Source: Phytohabitans sp037414955
GTDB taxonomy: Bacteria; Actinomycetota; Actinomycetes; Mycobacteriales; Micromonosporaceae
Length of the DNA: 64,000 nucleotides
Assembly (NCBI GenBank): GCA_037414955.1
Contig: JBBEWH010000038.1
Coordinates: 1 to 64,000 of the forward strand
Direction of reading: 5' to 3'
The notes under the pieces are model-generated. The model did not search any database. It was not told where the DNA came from and saw only the letters and a program-made list of their open reading frames with translations. A program made the position numbers and the translations under genes. Shown here one piece after another: positions 33,372-41,263 of this stretch. How positions within the stretch are numbered: the first letter of the stretch is position 1; every line of letters begins with the position of its first letter.

Positions 33372-34298
33372 AGTGATGTAGCGCTGCCGCCGCTGGCGCG
33401 GTCGACTCTCGACCGCGCCGCGCACCGCCGCACGGATCCGGAGTGGCTGGCCGACGCGTGGAGCCGCGCTCGGATACTGGTCGTCGACACGGTCGGCGGC
33501 GGCCGGGCGCTCCGTGACGACAACGGGCTGGTCGTGCTGGACGCCAAGGAGGCGCCGGAGGCCGAGCCGGCGGCGCGGATGTTCCTCGGCGTCGAGCCGG
33601 ACGGCACGCCGGTCTTCGCGATCGACGCACCGCTACCTGATCGCCCCGGCGCCGTCCCGGTGCTGCTTCGGGAGGTGGGACACGAGCTCACCGACCGGGA
33701 CGCGGGACTGTTCGTCTCGGCGGTCGCGCTGGCGCAGTGGCACGCCGGCCACCCGTACTCCTCGGCGACCGGCCTGCCCACGACGCCGGCTGAGGCCGGC
33801 TGGACGCGGGTCGACGAGGGCGGGGCGCAGAGCTTCCCGCGCACCGACCCGGCGATGATCGTGGTGGTGCACGACGGCGGCACCGGCCCGACGGGCCGCT
33901 GCCTGCTCGGCAACAACGCCACCTGGGGGCGCAGCACCCGGGTCCGGCGGTTCTCCTGCCTGGCCGGCTACGTCGAGCCCGGCGAGTCGGCCGAGGCCGC
34001 CGTCGCGCGCGAGGTCACCGAGGAGGTCGGCGTCACGGTCCGGCACATCCGGTACGTGGCCAGCCAGGCCTGGCCGTACCCGGGCTCGCTGATGCTGGGC
34101 TTCACCGCGGCGGCCGATCCGAGCCAGCCGGTGCGGGTCGACCCGACGGAGATCGCGCACGCGCGCTGGTTTACCCGGGAGGAGATCGCGGCGGCGCTGG
34201 CCGGCGAGGCGGTCGACGCTGGCGACGGCCTCCAGCTCGCGCTTCCACCCCCGACGTCGATCGCCCACTTCCTCATCACCGGCTGGCTCACATCATGA
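33369..34298 (+). CDS. nudC: NAD(H) pyrophosphatase NudC
   Basis: 309 aa NUDIX hydrolase cleaving NADH/NAD to AMP and NMN(H), possibly decapping NAD-RNA. NUDIX box GYVEPGESAEAAVAREVTEE with the diagnostic downstream ASQAWPYPGSLMLGF. The four-Cys zinc ribbon of the E. coli enzyme is missing, as in actinobacterial homologues. ATG 33369 is supplied by palindrome A; the stop TGA also lies in a palindrome (34296-34298). Neighbours mrx1 and uvrD2 match M. tuberculosis. Confidence 0.92.
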   Translation: MSDVALPPLARSTLDRAAHRRTDPEWLADAWSRARILVVDTVGGGRALRDDNGLVVLDAKEAPEAEPAARMFLGVEPDGTPVFAIDAPLPDRPGAVPVLLREVGHELTDRDAGLFVSAVALAQWHAGHPYSSATGLPTTPAEAGWTRVDEGGAQSFPRTDPAMIVVVHDGGTGPTGRCLLGNNATWGRSTRVRRFSCLAGYVEPGESAEAAVAREVTEEVGVTVRHIRYVASQAWPYPGSLMLGFTAAADPSQPVRVDPTEIAHARWFTREEIAAALAGEAVDAGDGLQLALPPPTSIAHFLITGWLTS

Positions 34299-34349
34299 TC
34301 AAGGCGTCCCTCAAGTCGTTCTAACGACTTGAGGGACGCCTTGATCATG
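34294..34349. repeat. Family A palindrome that stops two genes
   Basis: Perfectly symmetric copy between converging nudC and mrx1. Its two TGATCA ends give nudC (34296-34298) and mrx1 (34345-34347) their stop codons. Confidence 0.95.
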
Positions 34350-34581
34350 CGGTGGCGAGGCGCTGTTTCACCTGGACGATCGACGGGTTGGTCATCGCGG
34401 TGCCGTCCGGGAAGCGGACCGTCGGGACGGTCTGGTTGCCGCCGTTGACGCTCATCACGTACTCAGCCGCGGCCAGGTCCTGCTCGATGTCGACCACGAC
34501 GTACCCGATGCCCTCCCGATCGAGCTGCGACTTGAGCCGGTGGCAGTAGCCGCACCAACTCGTCGAGTACATGGTCAACAT
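34345..34581 (-). CDS. mrx1: Mycoredoxin (glutaredoxin-like)
   Basis: 78 aa. CGYC active site at residues 10-13 in MYSTSWCGYCHRLKSQL, TVPTV cis-Pro, and SVNGGNQTVP almost as in mycobacterial Mrx1 (Rv3198A). Reduces mycothiol mixed disulphides. ATG 34581; the frame is open further upstream but the family starts here. Divergent from uvrD2. Confidence 0.95.
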   Translation of the reverse strand: MLTMYSTSWCGYCHRLKSQLDREGIGYVVVDIEQDLAAAEYVMSVNGGNQTVPTVRFPDGTAMTNPSIVQVKQRLATA

Positions 34582-34636
34582 AGATGTGGTCCTTTCACTT
34601 GAGCTACCGCACCCGTCAACGTCGGCGGTGGGTGCC

Positions 34637-36814
34637 ATGATTCCTGCTGTGGCGGGTTACTCACAGGCGGAGCTGGTGCTGGGCGGGCTCGACCCAGAGC
34701 AGAGCGCCGCGGTGACGGCGCCGGCCGGGCCGGTGTGCATCCTCGCGGGCGCGGGCACCGGCAAGACGCGGGCGATCACCCACCGCATCGCGCACCGGGT
34801 GCTGTCCGGCGAGATCTCCGCCCGGCAGGTGCTCGCCGTCACGTTCACCGCGCGGGCGGCGGCCGAGATGCGCGCCCGGCTCGCCGCGCTCGGCGTGGGC
34901 GGCGTGCAGGCCCGCACGTTTCACGCGGCGGCGCTGCGCCAGGTGCGTTACTTCGCGCCCCGGCTGCTCGACGGGCGGGCGATGCCGGAGTTGCTGGAGA
35001 GCAAGGCCCGACTGATCAGTGTCGCCGCCGCGCGGGCCGGGGTGCGCACCGACCGCACGGTCGCCCGTGACCTGGCGAGCGAGATCGAGTGGGCGAAGTC
35101 GTCGCTGGTCGAGCCGTCGGAGTACACGGTGGCGGCGGCGAAGGCGCTGCGCGAGCCGCCCCTGGAGCCGGCGAAGGTGGCCGAGGTGTTCGCGGCGTAC
35201 GAGCGGGTCAAGCGGGCCAACGGCGTGATCGACTTCGAAGACATGCTGCGCGCCGCGGTGTGGGGCATCGAGGAGCACGCCGACGTCGCCGAGCAGGTGC
35301 GCGCGCAGTACCGGCACTTCGTCGTCGACGAGTACCAGGATGTCAACCCGCTCCAGCAGCGGCTGCTGGACGCCTGGCTGGGCGGGCGCGACGACCTGAC
35401 CGTGGTCGGGGACGCCAGCCAGACGATCTACTCGTTCACGGGCGCCACCTCGGCGTACCTGATCGATTTCGCGCGGCAGCGGCGCGGCGCGGTGGTGGTG
35501 CGGCTGGTCCGGGACTACCGGTCGACGCCGCAGGTGGTCGCGATGGCCAACGGGGTGATCCGGCAGGCCCGCGGCGCCGAGGCGCGGCTGCGCCTGGAGC
35601 TGGTCGGCCAGCGGCCGCCCGGCCCGGAGCCGGACCTGCGGATCTTCCCGGACGAGCCGGCCGAGGCGGCCGGCGTGGCGGCGCGCTGCAAGCAGCTCAT
35701 CCAGGGCGGCATACCGGCCCGCGAGATCGCGGTGCTGTTCCGCACCAATGCGCAGTCCCAGGCGTACGAGGAGGCGCTGGCCGAGGCCGAGGTGCCCTAC
35801 GTCGTGCGGGGCGCCGAGCGGTTCTTCGAGCGGAGCGAGGTGCGGCAGGCGATGATCGCGCTGCGGTCGGCGACCCGCAGCACGGCGGCGGGCACGCCGT
35901 TGACCCAGGCGGTGGTCGACGCGCTGGCGGCGACCGGCTGGCAGCGCGACCAGCCCCCGCCGGGCGGCGCGGCGCGGGAGCGGTGGGAGGCGCTGGCCGC
36001 CCTGGTGACGCTGGCGGGCGACTGGTCCGAATCCGCCACGCGTAGCTCCGCGGCGTCGGACCGGTCGGCCGACTTCGGTGATCACCCTTTGGGCGAGTTC
36101 GTGGCGGAGTTGCAGCGCCGGGCCGCTCAGCAGCACGCGCCCACGGTGGAAGGTGTGACGCTCGCCTCACTCCACTCGGCGAAAGGGCTGGAGTGGGACG
36201 CGGTGTTCGTGGTGGGTCTCTCCGACGGCACGCTCCCGACGACGTATGCGAAGACGGCCGAGGCGCTGGAGGAGGAGCGGCGGCTGCTCTACGTCGGTGT
36301 GACCCGGGCGCGGCAGTGGCTGTGGATGTCGTATTCGCAGTCCCGCTCGCCGGGGGGCCGGCAGCGCCGGCCGTGCCGGTTCGTGCCGCAGTTCGAGCGC
36401 GGCGGCGGTGCCGGTGTGGGCGCGGCCAGCGGGCAAAGTCGGAAATCCGATCGTCGGCCGGCACGGGTGGTGTTGTGCCGGGTGTGCGGCGCGACGCTGC
36501 TGGCCGGTGCCGACCGCAAACTGGGCCGCTGCCCGACCTGTCCGTCCGATTTGGATGAGGAGTTGCACGAGCGGCTGCGGGAGTGGCGCACCCGGGTGGC
36601 CGGTGCGCAAAACGTTCCGGCGTATGTGGTTTTCACCGACGCCACGCTGGTCGCGCTGGCCGAGCGGCAACCCAGTGAGTCGGCCGAGCTGCTCGCGATC
36701 GCGGGAATCGGGCCGCGCAAGCTCGGTCTGTACGGCGACGCGGTGCTCGCCCTCGTGGGCGGCGCGAGCGTAGATGATCTTGCTCCGGAAAAAACTTCCG
36801 AGAACCACCCGTAA
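34637..36814 (+). CDS. uvrD2: DNA helicase UvrD2
   Basis: 725 aa SF1 helicase. Motor: ILAGAGTGKTRA (about residue 36), FTARAAAEMRARL, VVDEYQDVNPLQQ (about 229), GDASQTIYSFTGA, SLHSAKGLEWD, YVGVTRAR. C-terminal tetracysteine motif CRVCGATLL..RCPTC (about 613-635) and HRDC domain (about 655-718) as in Rv3198c, where the Cys motif is reported to be needed for unwinding. The ATG at 34637 is chosen over 34571, which would overlap the mrx1 leader. Confidence 0.94.
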   Translation: MIPAVAGYSQAELVLGGLDPEQSAAVTAPAGPVCILAGAGTGKTRAITHRIAHRVLSGEISARQVLAVTFTARAAAEMRARLAALGVGGVQARTFHAAALRQVRYFAPRLLDGRAMPELLESKARLISVAAARAGVRTDRTVARDLASEIEWAKSSLVEPSEYTVAAAKALREPPLEPAKVAEVFAAYERVKRANGVIDFEDMLRAAVWGIEEHADVAEQVRAQYRHFVVDEYQDVNPLQQRLLDAWLGGRDDLTVVGDASQTIYSFTGATSAYLIDFARQRRGAVVVRLVRDYRSTPQVVAMANGVIRQARGAEARLRLELVGQRPPGPEPDLRIFPDEPAEAAGVAARCKQLIQGGIPAREIAVLFRTNAQSQAYEEALAEAEVPYVVRGAERFFERSEVRQAMIALRSATRSTAAGTPLTQAVVDALAATGWQRDQPPPGGAARERWEALAALVTLAGDWSESATRSSAASDRSADFGDHPLGEFVAELQRRAAQQHAPTVEGVTLASLHSAKGLEWDAVFVVGLSDGTLPTTYAKTAEALEEERRLLYVGVTRARQWLWMSYSQSRSPGGRQRRPCRFVPQFERGGGAGVGAASGQSRKSDRRPARVVLCRVCGATLLAGADRKLGRCPTCPSDLDEELHERLREWRTRVAGAQNVPAYVVFTDATLVALAERQPSESAELLAIAGIGPRKLGLYGDAVLALVGGASVDDLAPEKTSENHP

Positions 36815-36880
36815 AACCGTTTGCAGTCCCCGGGTGCCTGGGCTTAGCCTCAGAACACACCCCGCGCGCGGCGACATTGT
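36815..36880 (+). promoter_or_regulatory. whiB7 promoter
   Basis: TTGCAG (36821-36826), 18 bp, TAGCCT (36845-36850). Just 5' of the -35 is AT-rich GTAAAACCGT, as expected for the AT-patch that WhiB7 contacts at its own promoters. It overlaps the end of uvrD2. Confidence 0.6.
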
Positions 36881-36942
36881 GGCTGCTCGCAGGGCACCGG
36901 AGACCGAAACTGACGACGAGCGAAAGACAGGAGGTGGCCCCG

Positions 36943-37215
36943 GTGAAGATTTTCAAGCGTATTGAGCGACCGTCGGTGCTGCCTGTTGCCCTCGCTCCGG
37001 TGTCGGCCGTGTGCGCCATGCCACTCGCGCGCGCCGACGTCTCGCAGCTTCAGCGGGCAAACCAGGTCCAGACCGTAAACCCGGCACAGACCTGGACTCT
37101 GACCGAAGGCAGCTACGGGATCAGTGGGTCCACGGCTAAGGGCGCCCACGCCGCCGTCGATGTTAAGCAGCGGCTGGATGTCCGCGGTGTTCCACCTCGA
37201 GGAAGGCCGGTCTAG
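36943..37215 (+). CDS. Leader peptide (uORF) of whiB7
   Basis: Open frame of 90 aa with an excellent AGGAGG site 8 nt before the GTG, beginning KIFKRIERPSVLPVALAPV. It has no recognisable domain. It ends inside a short hairpin (CGGTCT-AGA-AGACCG) 22 bp before a strong terminator and 120 bp before whiB7. In mycobacteria whiB7 is controlled by a translated upstream ORF and a conditional terminator; the arrangement matches, though this uORF is longer than those I recall. Confidence 0.65.
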   Translation: MKIFKRIERPSVLPVALAPVSAVCAMPLARADVSQLQRANQVQTVNPAQTWTLTEGSYGISGSTAKGAHAAVDVKQRLDVRGVPPRGRPV

Positions 37216-37237
37216 AAGACCGCCACCGGCTCACCTC

Positions 37238-37285
37238 GAGGCCGCGGAACCCGCACACCGGGATCCGCGGCCTCAGTTATTTCCG
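37238..37285 (+). terminator. Intrinsic terminator in the whiB7 leader
   Basis: Stem GAGGCCGCGGA (37238-37248) with TCCGCGGCCTC (37264-37274), inner CCCG/CGGG, followed by AGTTATTTCC. It stands between uORF and whiB7, so it would shut transcription off unless the uORF ribosome stalls. Confidence 0.85.
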
Positions 37286-37335
37286 CCACAAGCAAGCACG
37301 TGAAGCCAAAAGCGAGAGAGAGAGGTGACCGGGCG

Positions 37336-37701
37336 ATGAGTCTGGCCTTGGCCCCACTCGACGAGCGCGTCGAGCTGGAGGCGAACCTGCCCTGTCGGAA
37401 GTTCGACCCTGACCTGTGGTTCTCCGACTCGCCCACCGAGCTGGAGCTGGCCAAGTCGCTGTGCGGGGACTGCCCGCTGCGCGTCGAGTGCCTGGCCGGT
37501 GCGGTGGAGCGGGCCGAGCCCTGGGGCGTCTGGGGCGGCGAGATCTTCGAGCGTGGCGCGGTCGTTCCGCGTAAGCGGCCCCGTGGCCGCCCGCGCAAGG
37601 AGGATGTCGCGCGCGACGCCGCCCTGCAGGTCGAGGTCGAGGAGCGGATGGCGGCCACTGGCCTCGCCGATTCGCGCAACGCGGTCCGACTGGCGGCCTG
37701 A
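37336..37701 (+). CDS. whiB7: WhiB7 transcriptional activator
   Basis: 121 aa. Four cluster cysteines C20, C43, C46, C52; GVWGG turn at 64-68; AT-hook RPRGRPRK at 81-88 specific to WhiB7. Binds SigA and AT-rich promoter patches to induce intrinsic antibiotic-resistance genes. ATG at 37336; an upstream ATG at 37300 is possible. Position after uvrD2 is conserved. Confidence 0.96.
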   Translation: MSLALAPLDERVELEANLPCRKFDPDLWFSDSPTELELAKSLCGDCPLRVECLAGAVERAEPWGVWGGEIFERGAVVPRKRPRGRPRKEDVARDAALQVEVEERMAATGLADSRNAVRLAA

Positions 37702-37753
37702 CATGAACCCGATCGTCGTAACCACCAAGCCTTCCCGAAGCGGAGACACCAAA

Positions 37754-37909
37754 ATGCATCATCTAATCCACGAAGCGCTCTCCAGGGCTCGAATGCTTAA
37801 GCCTCAGGCTGGCAAGTCCACGAGCACTGAGGCGTCCGTATCCCGATCCGCCCGTCACGTAGCGATGCTGGCCCGCCAGCAGGCGGCGCGTGAGATGGGC
37901 ACTCTCTAG
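37754..37909 (+). CDS. Small conserved protein downstream of whiB7
   Basis: 51 aa: MHHLIHEALSRARMLKPQ, SRSARHVAMLARQQAAREMG. Basic, helical, no cysteines. GGAG 8 nt before the ATG decides this start; the frame is open to ATG 37703 directly after whiB7. I recall similar ORFs beside whiB7 in related genera. Function unknown; co-transcription suggests a role in the same stress response. Confidence 0.65.
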   Translation: MHHLIHEALSRARMLKPQAGKSTSTEASVSRSARHVAMLARQQAAREMGTL

Positions 37910-37927
37910 ACCGCTACCTAGGAAATG

Positions 37928-37960
37928 AAGGGGGCCGTCGGCACGGACGGCCCCCTTCTC
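37928..37960. terminator. Bidirectional terminator
   Basis: AAGGGGGCCGTC-GGCAC-GGACGGCCCCCTT with T/A at the ends, between the small protein and the converging ABC1 gene. Confidence 0.88.
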
Positions 37961-37975
37961 CATGCCCTGATCATG
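37961..37975. repeat. Family A remnant
   Basis: CATGCCCTGATCATG, only the outer right end of the palindrome. Confidence 0.5.
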
Positions 37976-37977
37976 AG

Positions 37978-39306
37978 TCAGACGGCGGGTTCCGGGGCGA
38001 AGCCGGGGAGCCAACGCTCCAGGATGGACCGGTACGGCGCGCGCGCCTCCAGCTGGCACAGCACCCCGATCGACCCCAGCGTCACCCGGTGGATCAACAG
38101 GTACGAGGGCGGCAGGTTCAGTCGCCGGCTCAGCTGGTAGGCCGGGCTCTTCGGGCTGCCCAGCCGCGCTGCCTCGGCCCGCAGCCACGGCCGGCTGAAC
38201 CGGAAGTCGTCGACCGCCACCGGCTCCAGCATGGGCAGCAAGAAGTCGAGCAGGGCCTGCGCGTCGAGTTCGTCGTCGTCGGCCTTGACGAAACCCTCGG
38301 TGCGCAGCCCGGCGAGCACGCCCTCGGCGTCGCCGGCGAGCGCCAACCGCACCAGCCGGCCGATCGGCTCGGGATGCCCCTCCGGCAGCCGCGCCACCGC
38401 ACCGAAGTCGATCACGCCGAGCCGCCCGTCCGGCATTATGCGGAAGTTGCCGGGGTGCGGGTCAGCGTGCAGCAGCCGGGCCCGCTGCGGCGCCGAGAAG
38501 TGCAGCGTCGCCATCAGCCGGCCGGCTTCGTCGCGCGCCGGCTCGTCGCCCTCGCTGATGATGTGGGCGAGCGGCGTGCCGTCGACCCACTCGGTGACCA
38601 GCACCCGCGGGGCGGCCGCCACCACCTGGGGCACGAAGATCTCCGGATCGTCCGCGTACGCCGACGCGAACGCGCGCTGCGCGCTCGCCTCCAGCTCGTA
38701 ATCCAGCTCCTCGGTGATGCGGTCGCGCAGCTCGGCGAGCAGCGCCTTGACGTCGATGCCCGGCTGGATCGCCCGGAACATCCCGCCGAGCCGGGAGAGC
38801 TGCCGCAGGTCGGCGCGGAGCGCGTCGCCCGCGCCCGGGTACTGCACCTTCACCGCCACGTCGCGGCGGCCCTTCCGCCACACCGCGCGGTGCACCTGGC
38901 CGATGCTCGCCGCGGCGGCCGGCACGTCGTCGAAGTCGAGGAACCGGTCGCGCCAGTCGTCGCCCAGCTCCGCCGCGAGCGCCTTGTGGACGCTGGCCGC
39001 CGGCAGCGGCGGCGCCGCCTCCTGGAGCTTGGTCAACGCCTGGCGGTAGGGTCCCGCGAGCTCGTCGGGCAGCGCGGCCTCGAACACCGACAGCGCCTGG
39101 CCGAACTTCATCGCACCGCCCTTGAGCTGCCCCAACACGCTGAAGAGCTGCTCGGCGGTGCGCTGCTGCAGATCGGCGGAGATCACTTCGGAAGCCAGGC
39201 CGGTAACCCGCTTGCCGAACCCGAGGACGGTGCGCCCGGCGAAGCCGAGCGGCAGAGCGGCGAGCTTGGCGGTCCGGGTTACGGCCCGGCGCGGGATATC
39301 GGTCAC
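37978..39306 (-). CDS. ABC1/UbiB-like atypical kinase
   Basis: 442 aa. ADCK/UbiB signature: LKGGAMKFGQALSV (KxGQ), FDDVPAAAASIGQVHRA (A-rich loop replacing the Gly loop), VAVKVQYPG (Lys), EELDYELEA, LLHADPHPGNF (catalytic Asp), GVIDFGAV. Closely follows Rv3197, which is reported to be linked to macrolide resistance and the WhiB7 regulon. GTG 39306 aligns with the Rv3197 start; ATG 39333 is also in frame. The start lies inside a perfect palindrome. Confidence 0.9.
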   Translation of the reverse strand: MTDIPRRAVTRTAKLAALPLGFAGRTVLGFGKRVTGLASEVISADLQQRTAEQLFSVLGQLKGGAMKFGQALSVFEAALPDELAGPYRQALTKLQEAAPPLPAASVHKALAAELGDDWRDRFLDFDDVPAAAASIGQVHRAVWRKGRRDVAVKVQYPGAGDALRADLRQLSRLGGMFRAIQPGIDVKALLAELRDRITEELDYELEASAQRAFASAYADDPEIFVPQVVAAAPRVLVTEWVDGTPLAHIISEGDEPARDEAGRLMATLHFSAPQRARLLHADPHPGNFRIMPDGRLGVIDFGAVARLPEGHPEPIGRLVRLALAGDAEGVLAGLRTEGFVKADDDELDAQALLDFLLPMLEPVAVDDFRFSRPWLRAEAARLGSPKSPAYQLSRRLNLPPSYLLIHRVTLGSIGVLCQLEARAPYRSILERWLPGFAPEPAV

Positions 39307-39331
39307 CGGATCATTGTGACCGATATCCCGC
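39291..39331. promoter_or_regulatory. Palindrome over the ABC1 start codon
   Basis: Perfect 16-bp arms GCGGGATATCGGTCAC and GTGACCGATATCCCGC, 9-nt loop. It covers the GTG start and could hide the ribosome site in an RNA hairpin or bind a regulator. Confidence 0.8.
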
Positions 39332-39347
39332 ACAGACCCCCACCTGC

Positions 39348-39396
39348 AAGGAAGGGCCCCTTGTTATCGCTTTACGCATAGGAAGGGTCCCTTCCT
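39348..39396. repeat. Family E palindrome
   Basis: AAGGAAGGGCCCCTT and AGGAAGGGTCCCTTCCT around TTATCGCTTTACGCAT-type loop. Resembles an interspersed repeat I recall from Micromonosporaceae; sits between ABC1 and ThiF-like genes, where it may terminate the latter. Confidence 0.7.
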
Positions 39397-40466
39397 CACT
39401 TTCGGCGGGCGCAGTCGCATGCGGGGTGGGGTGGCCAGGCGCGGCGGCGGGTCCGGCCGGGCGCGGTGATCTCGACCGCGGCGCCCAGCGTGTCCGGCGA
39501 CTCGCCGTCCAGGAAGGAGAGAACCTCGGCGGTCGCGTATGCGACGGCGGCCAGCACCGTCGAGGTCCCGCAGACTTCCGGTACGCCGTCGCCGGCGAGC
39601 TGCGCCGCGATGGCCGGCCACGCCGGGTCGCGATCGATGCGGTGCAGTTCGAGGCAGTTCAGGCACGGCGCGCCGCCCGGAGGGACCAGCGGGCCGATGA
39701 TCGCGGTGCCGTCGCGTACCCCGATCGCCAGGTGGGCCTGCCGGCGCTGGGCGAATCCGGCCGCCATGAGCGCCGCGGGCCGGTCGCTGCCGGTCTGCAC
39801 GACGAGCGAGGGCCGCCCACGGCGTACCGGCCGGGTTTCGACCCCGGGCGCGGCCCGGGTCACGGCCTCGACCACCGCGGCGCCGCGCGGGCGCCGCACG
39901 TCCGACGAGTCGAGCGGCCCGCCGACCGTGTCGGCGACCGCGACCTGGCCGGCGAGGTCGGGGTACACGTGACCGACGCCGGCCTGGGCGAGCGCGACGG
40001 CCAGCGGCGCCGCCAGCCGGCTGTGGCCGGTGATCACCACGCGGGCGACCGCGCGCCGCCGTAGCACCTGCGCCGGCGTGCCGGGCGCGTCGTCGCGGCG
40101 CAGCCCGAGTGCGGCCGCCTCGGGCGTGAGGCGGCGCCGGACCGGCTCGGGCAGCGAGGTGGGCAGCAGGCTGTGCGCGCCCACGACCAGGCCCGCGGCG
40201 CGCAGCGCGTCGAGGAGTTGCCGGGCCTCCTCGCGGGCGACGCCGAGCCGGTTGGCGTGCTCGAGGACGGTCCGTTCGGAGTGGGCGCCGTCGAGCAGGT
40301 CGAGCAGCCGCGCCGCGGCGGGGTTGGCGACCTCCAGCAGCACGGCGTGGGCCGGGTCGAGGCCGAGTTGAAGGGTGTGCCGATCGCGCCAGACCCGGTG
40401 CAGGCCGGGCAGCAGCGTCGGGCGGGGGAGCGGGGTGGGACCGGTCATGGCGTGACAGTGTGTCAC
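39396..40466 (-). CDS. ThiF/E1-like, TOMM-cyclodehydratase-type protein
   Basis: 356 aa. N-terminal ~100 residues resemble a peptide-binding winged helix (LLDLLDGAHSERTVLEHANRLGV). The middle is a degenerate ThiF/MoeB Rossmann fold (VARVVITGHSRLAAPLAVALAQAGVGHVY), and zinc-type pairs CLNC and CDC are present. Similar orphan proteins are annotated as TOMM precursor-binding; Rv3196 holds this position. The normal GxGxxG is absent, so catalysis is doubtful. GTG 40466 or ATG 40448. No precursor peptide or YcaO gene is nearby. Confidence 0.75.
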   Translation of the reverse strand: MTHCHAMTGPTPLPRPTLLPGLHRVWRDRHTLQLGLDPAHAVLLEVANPAAARLLDLLDGAHSERTVLEHANRLGVAREEARQLLDALRAAGLVVGAHSLLPTSLPEPVRRRLTPEAAALGLRRDDAPGTPAQVLRRRAVARVVITGHSRLAAPLAVALAQAGVGHVYPDLAGQVAVADTVGGPLDSSDVRRPRGAAVVEAVTRAAPGVETRPVRRGRPSLVVQTGSDRPAALMAAGFAQRRQAHLAIGVRDGTAIIGPLVPPGGAPCLNCLELHRIDRDPAWPAIAAQLAGDGVPEVCGTSTVLAAVAYATAEVLSFLDGESPDTLGAAVEITAPGRTRRRAWPPHPACDCARRK

Positions 40467-40490
40467 CGTTACCTTGCGGCCCGTCGTCCG

Positions 40491-40552
40491 TTATCCACAG
40501 GTGGGCAAGCCCGCACTCAGGGTTATCCACAGCTTTTGGCTGCTTGTCCACA
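40491..40552 (+). other. Cluster of three DnaA-box-like sites
   Basis: TTATCCACA at 40491-40499 and 40523-40531, TTGTCCACA at 40544-40552, all in one orientation. TTGTCCACA is the preferred streptomycete DnaA box. They lie in the gap between DUF5679 and the ThiF-like gene, and no dnaA or dnaN gene is here, so this is not oriC; a DnaA-titration or regulatory site is possible. Confidence 0.6.
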
Positions 40553-40659
40553 GATCTTGAAGAGCGGCTGTCGGACTGTCGACATGACGATCCGTGCTGG
40601 CCAGACACGGGACAGGGGCGGCCCTGAGGGCCGCCCCTGTCCCGCGAGCAAGACGAGCG

Positions 40660-40824
40660 TTACTTGGCCTTGCCCAGGATGCGGTTCACGGTCGTACCAC
40701 AGACGGGGCACTTGCCCTTCGCCATGTTCATGCCCGTCTTCGACACCTCGACGGTGCCCTCGAAGTCGCGCTTCTCCTTGCACTTGACGCAGTACCCGTT
40801 GTAGGTCTGGGTCTTGGTGGCCAC
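40660..40824 (-). CDS. DUF5679 zinc-ribbon protein
   Basis: 54 aa. YCVKCKEKRDFEG..GKCPVCGTTVNRILG: two CxxC pairs form one zinc ribbon. Function unknown; common in actinobacteria. GTG 40824 has AAGGAGGGG before it. Ends in a basic tail. Confidence 0.85.
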   Translation of the reverse strand: MATKTQTYNGYCVKCKEKRDFEGTVEVSKTGMNMAKGKCPVCGTTVNRILGKAK

Positions 40825-41263
40825 GGTGCCCCTCCTTAGATCATTTGCCGGTTTGCGAAATCCGGCGTCCCCCCGACCGGCGCGGCTTCTGGCGCCGGCG
40901 ACTGAGACCCCCTCCGCGGCCACCCGATGTGACCGCCGGTTCCGCCGGACCCTACCCATGTTTGGGCAGTTCCATGTCGACAACTCGTCGACACTGTGAG
41001 GAAGCCGACGACGTGAGTGTGCATGCCGGAATCTACCGGATATGTCAGGTTCGGTGGGACACGCCGGAGGAACCGCTCAGATCGCCCCTCTGAATGATCA
41101 CGTACCGTAGCCGCTGGCGGTTTCCAGCGAGAAAATTTTTCAGGATGATCTACATCTAACGGTGCTTTTCGGGCGTCCTCGGTGTGGTTCGCTCTTGCGG
41201 CAACCTGGCATGGACCGATTAGCGTGCCATCGTGAACGTTGCCCGGGGCTGCGCGGGCCGGTA
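40825..41263. other. Intergenic region without a convincing gene
   Basis: 439 bp between divergent DUF5679 and the YgjP-like gene. It holds the DUF5679 ribosome site, a TGTCGAC-N5-GTCGACA inverted repeat at 40975-40993 and an AT-rich patch near 41130-41160 that may be the promoter of the YgjP-like gene. Short open frames here have no ribosome sites. Confidence 0.6.

Noticed and set aside
40491..40552. Replication origin at the DnaA-box cluster
   Set aside because: No dnaA, dnaN, gyr or rpmH nearby, only three boxes and no AT-rich unwinding region.
40845..41093. 82-codon open frame between DUF5679 and the YgjP-like gene
   Set aside because: No ribosome site, no domain, overlaps the DUF5679 leader; composition like non-coding GC-rich DNA.
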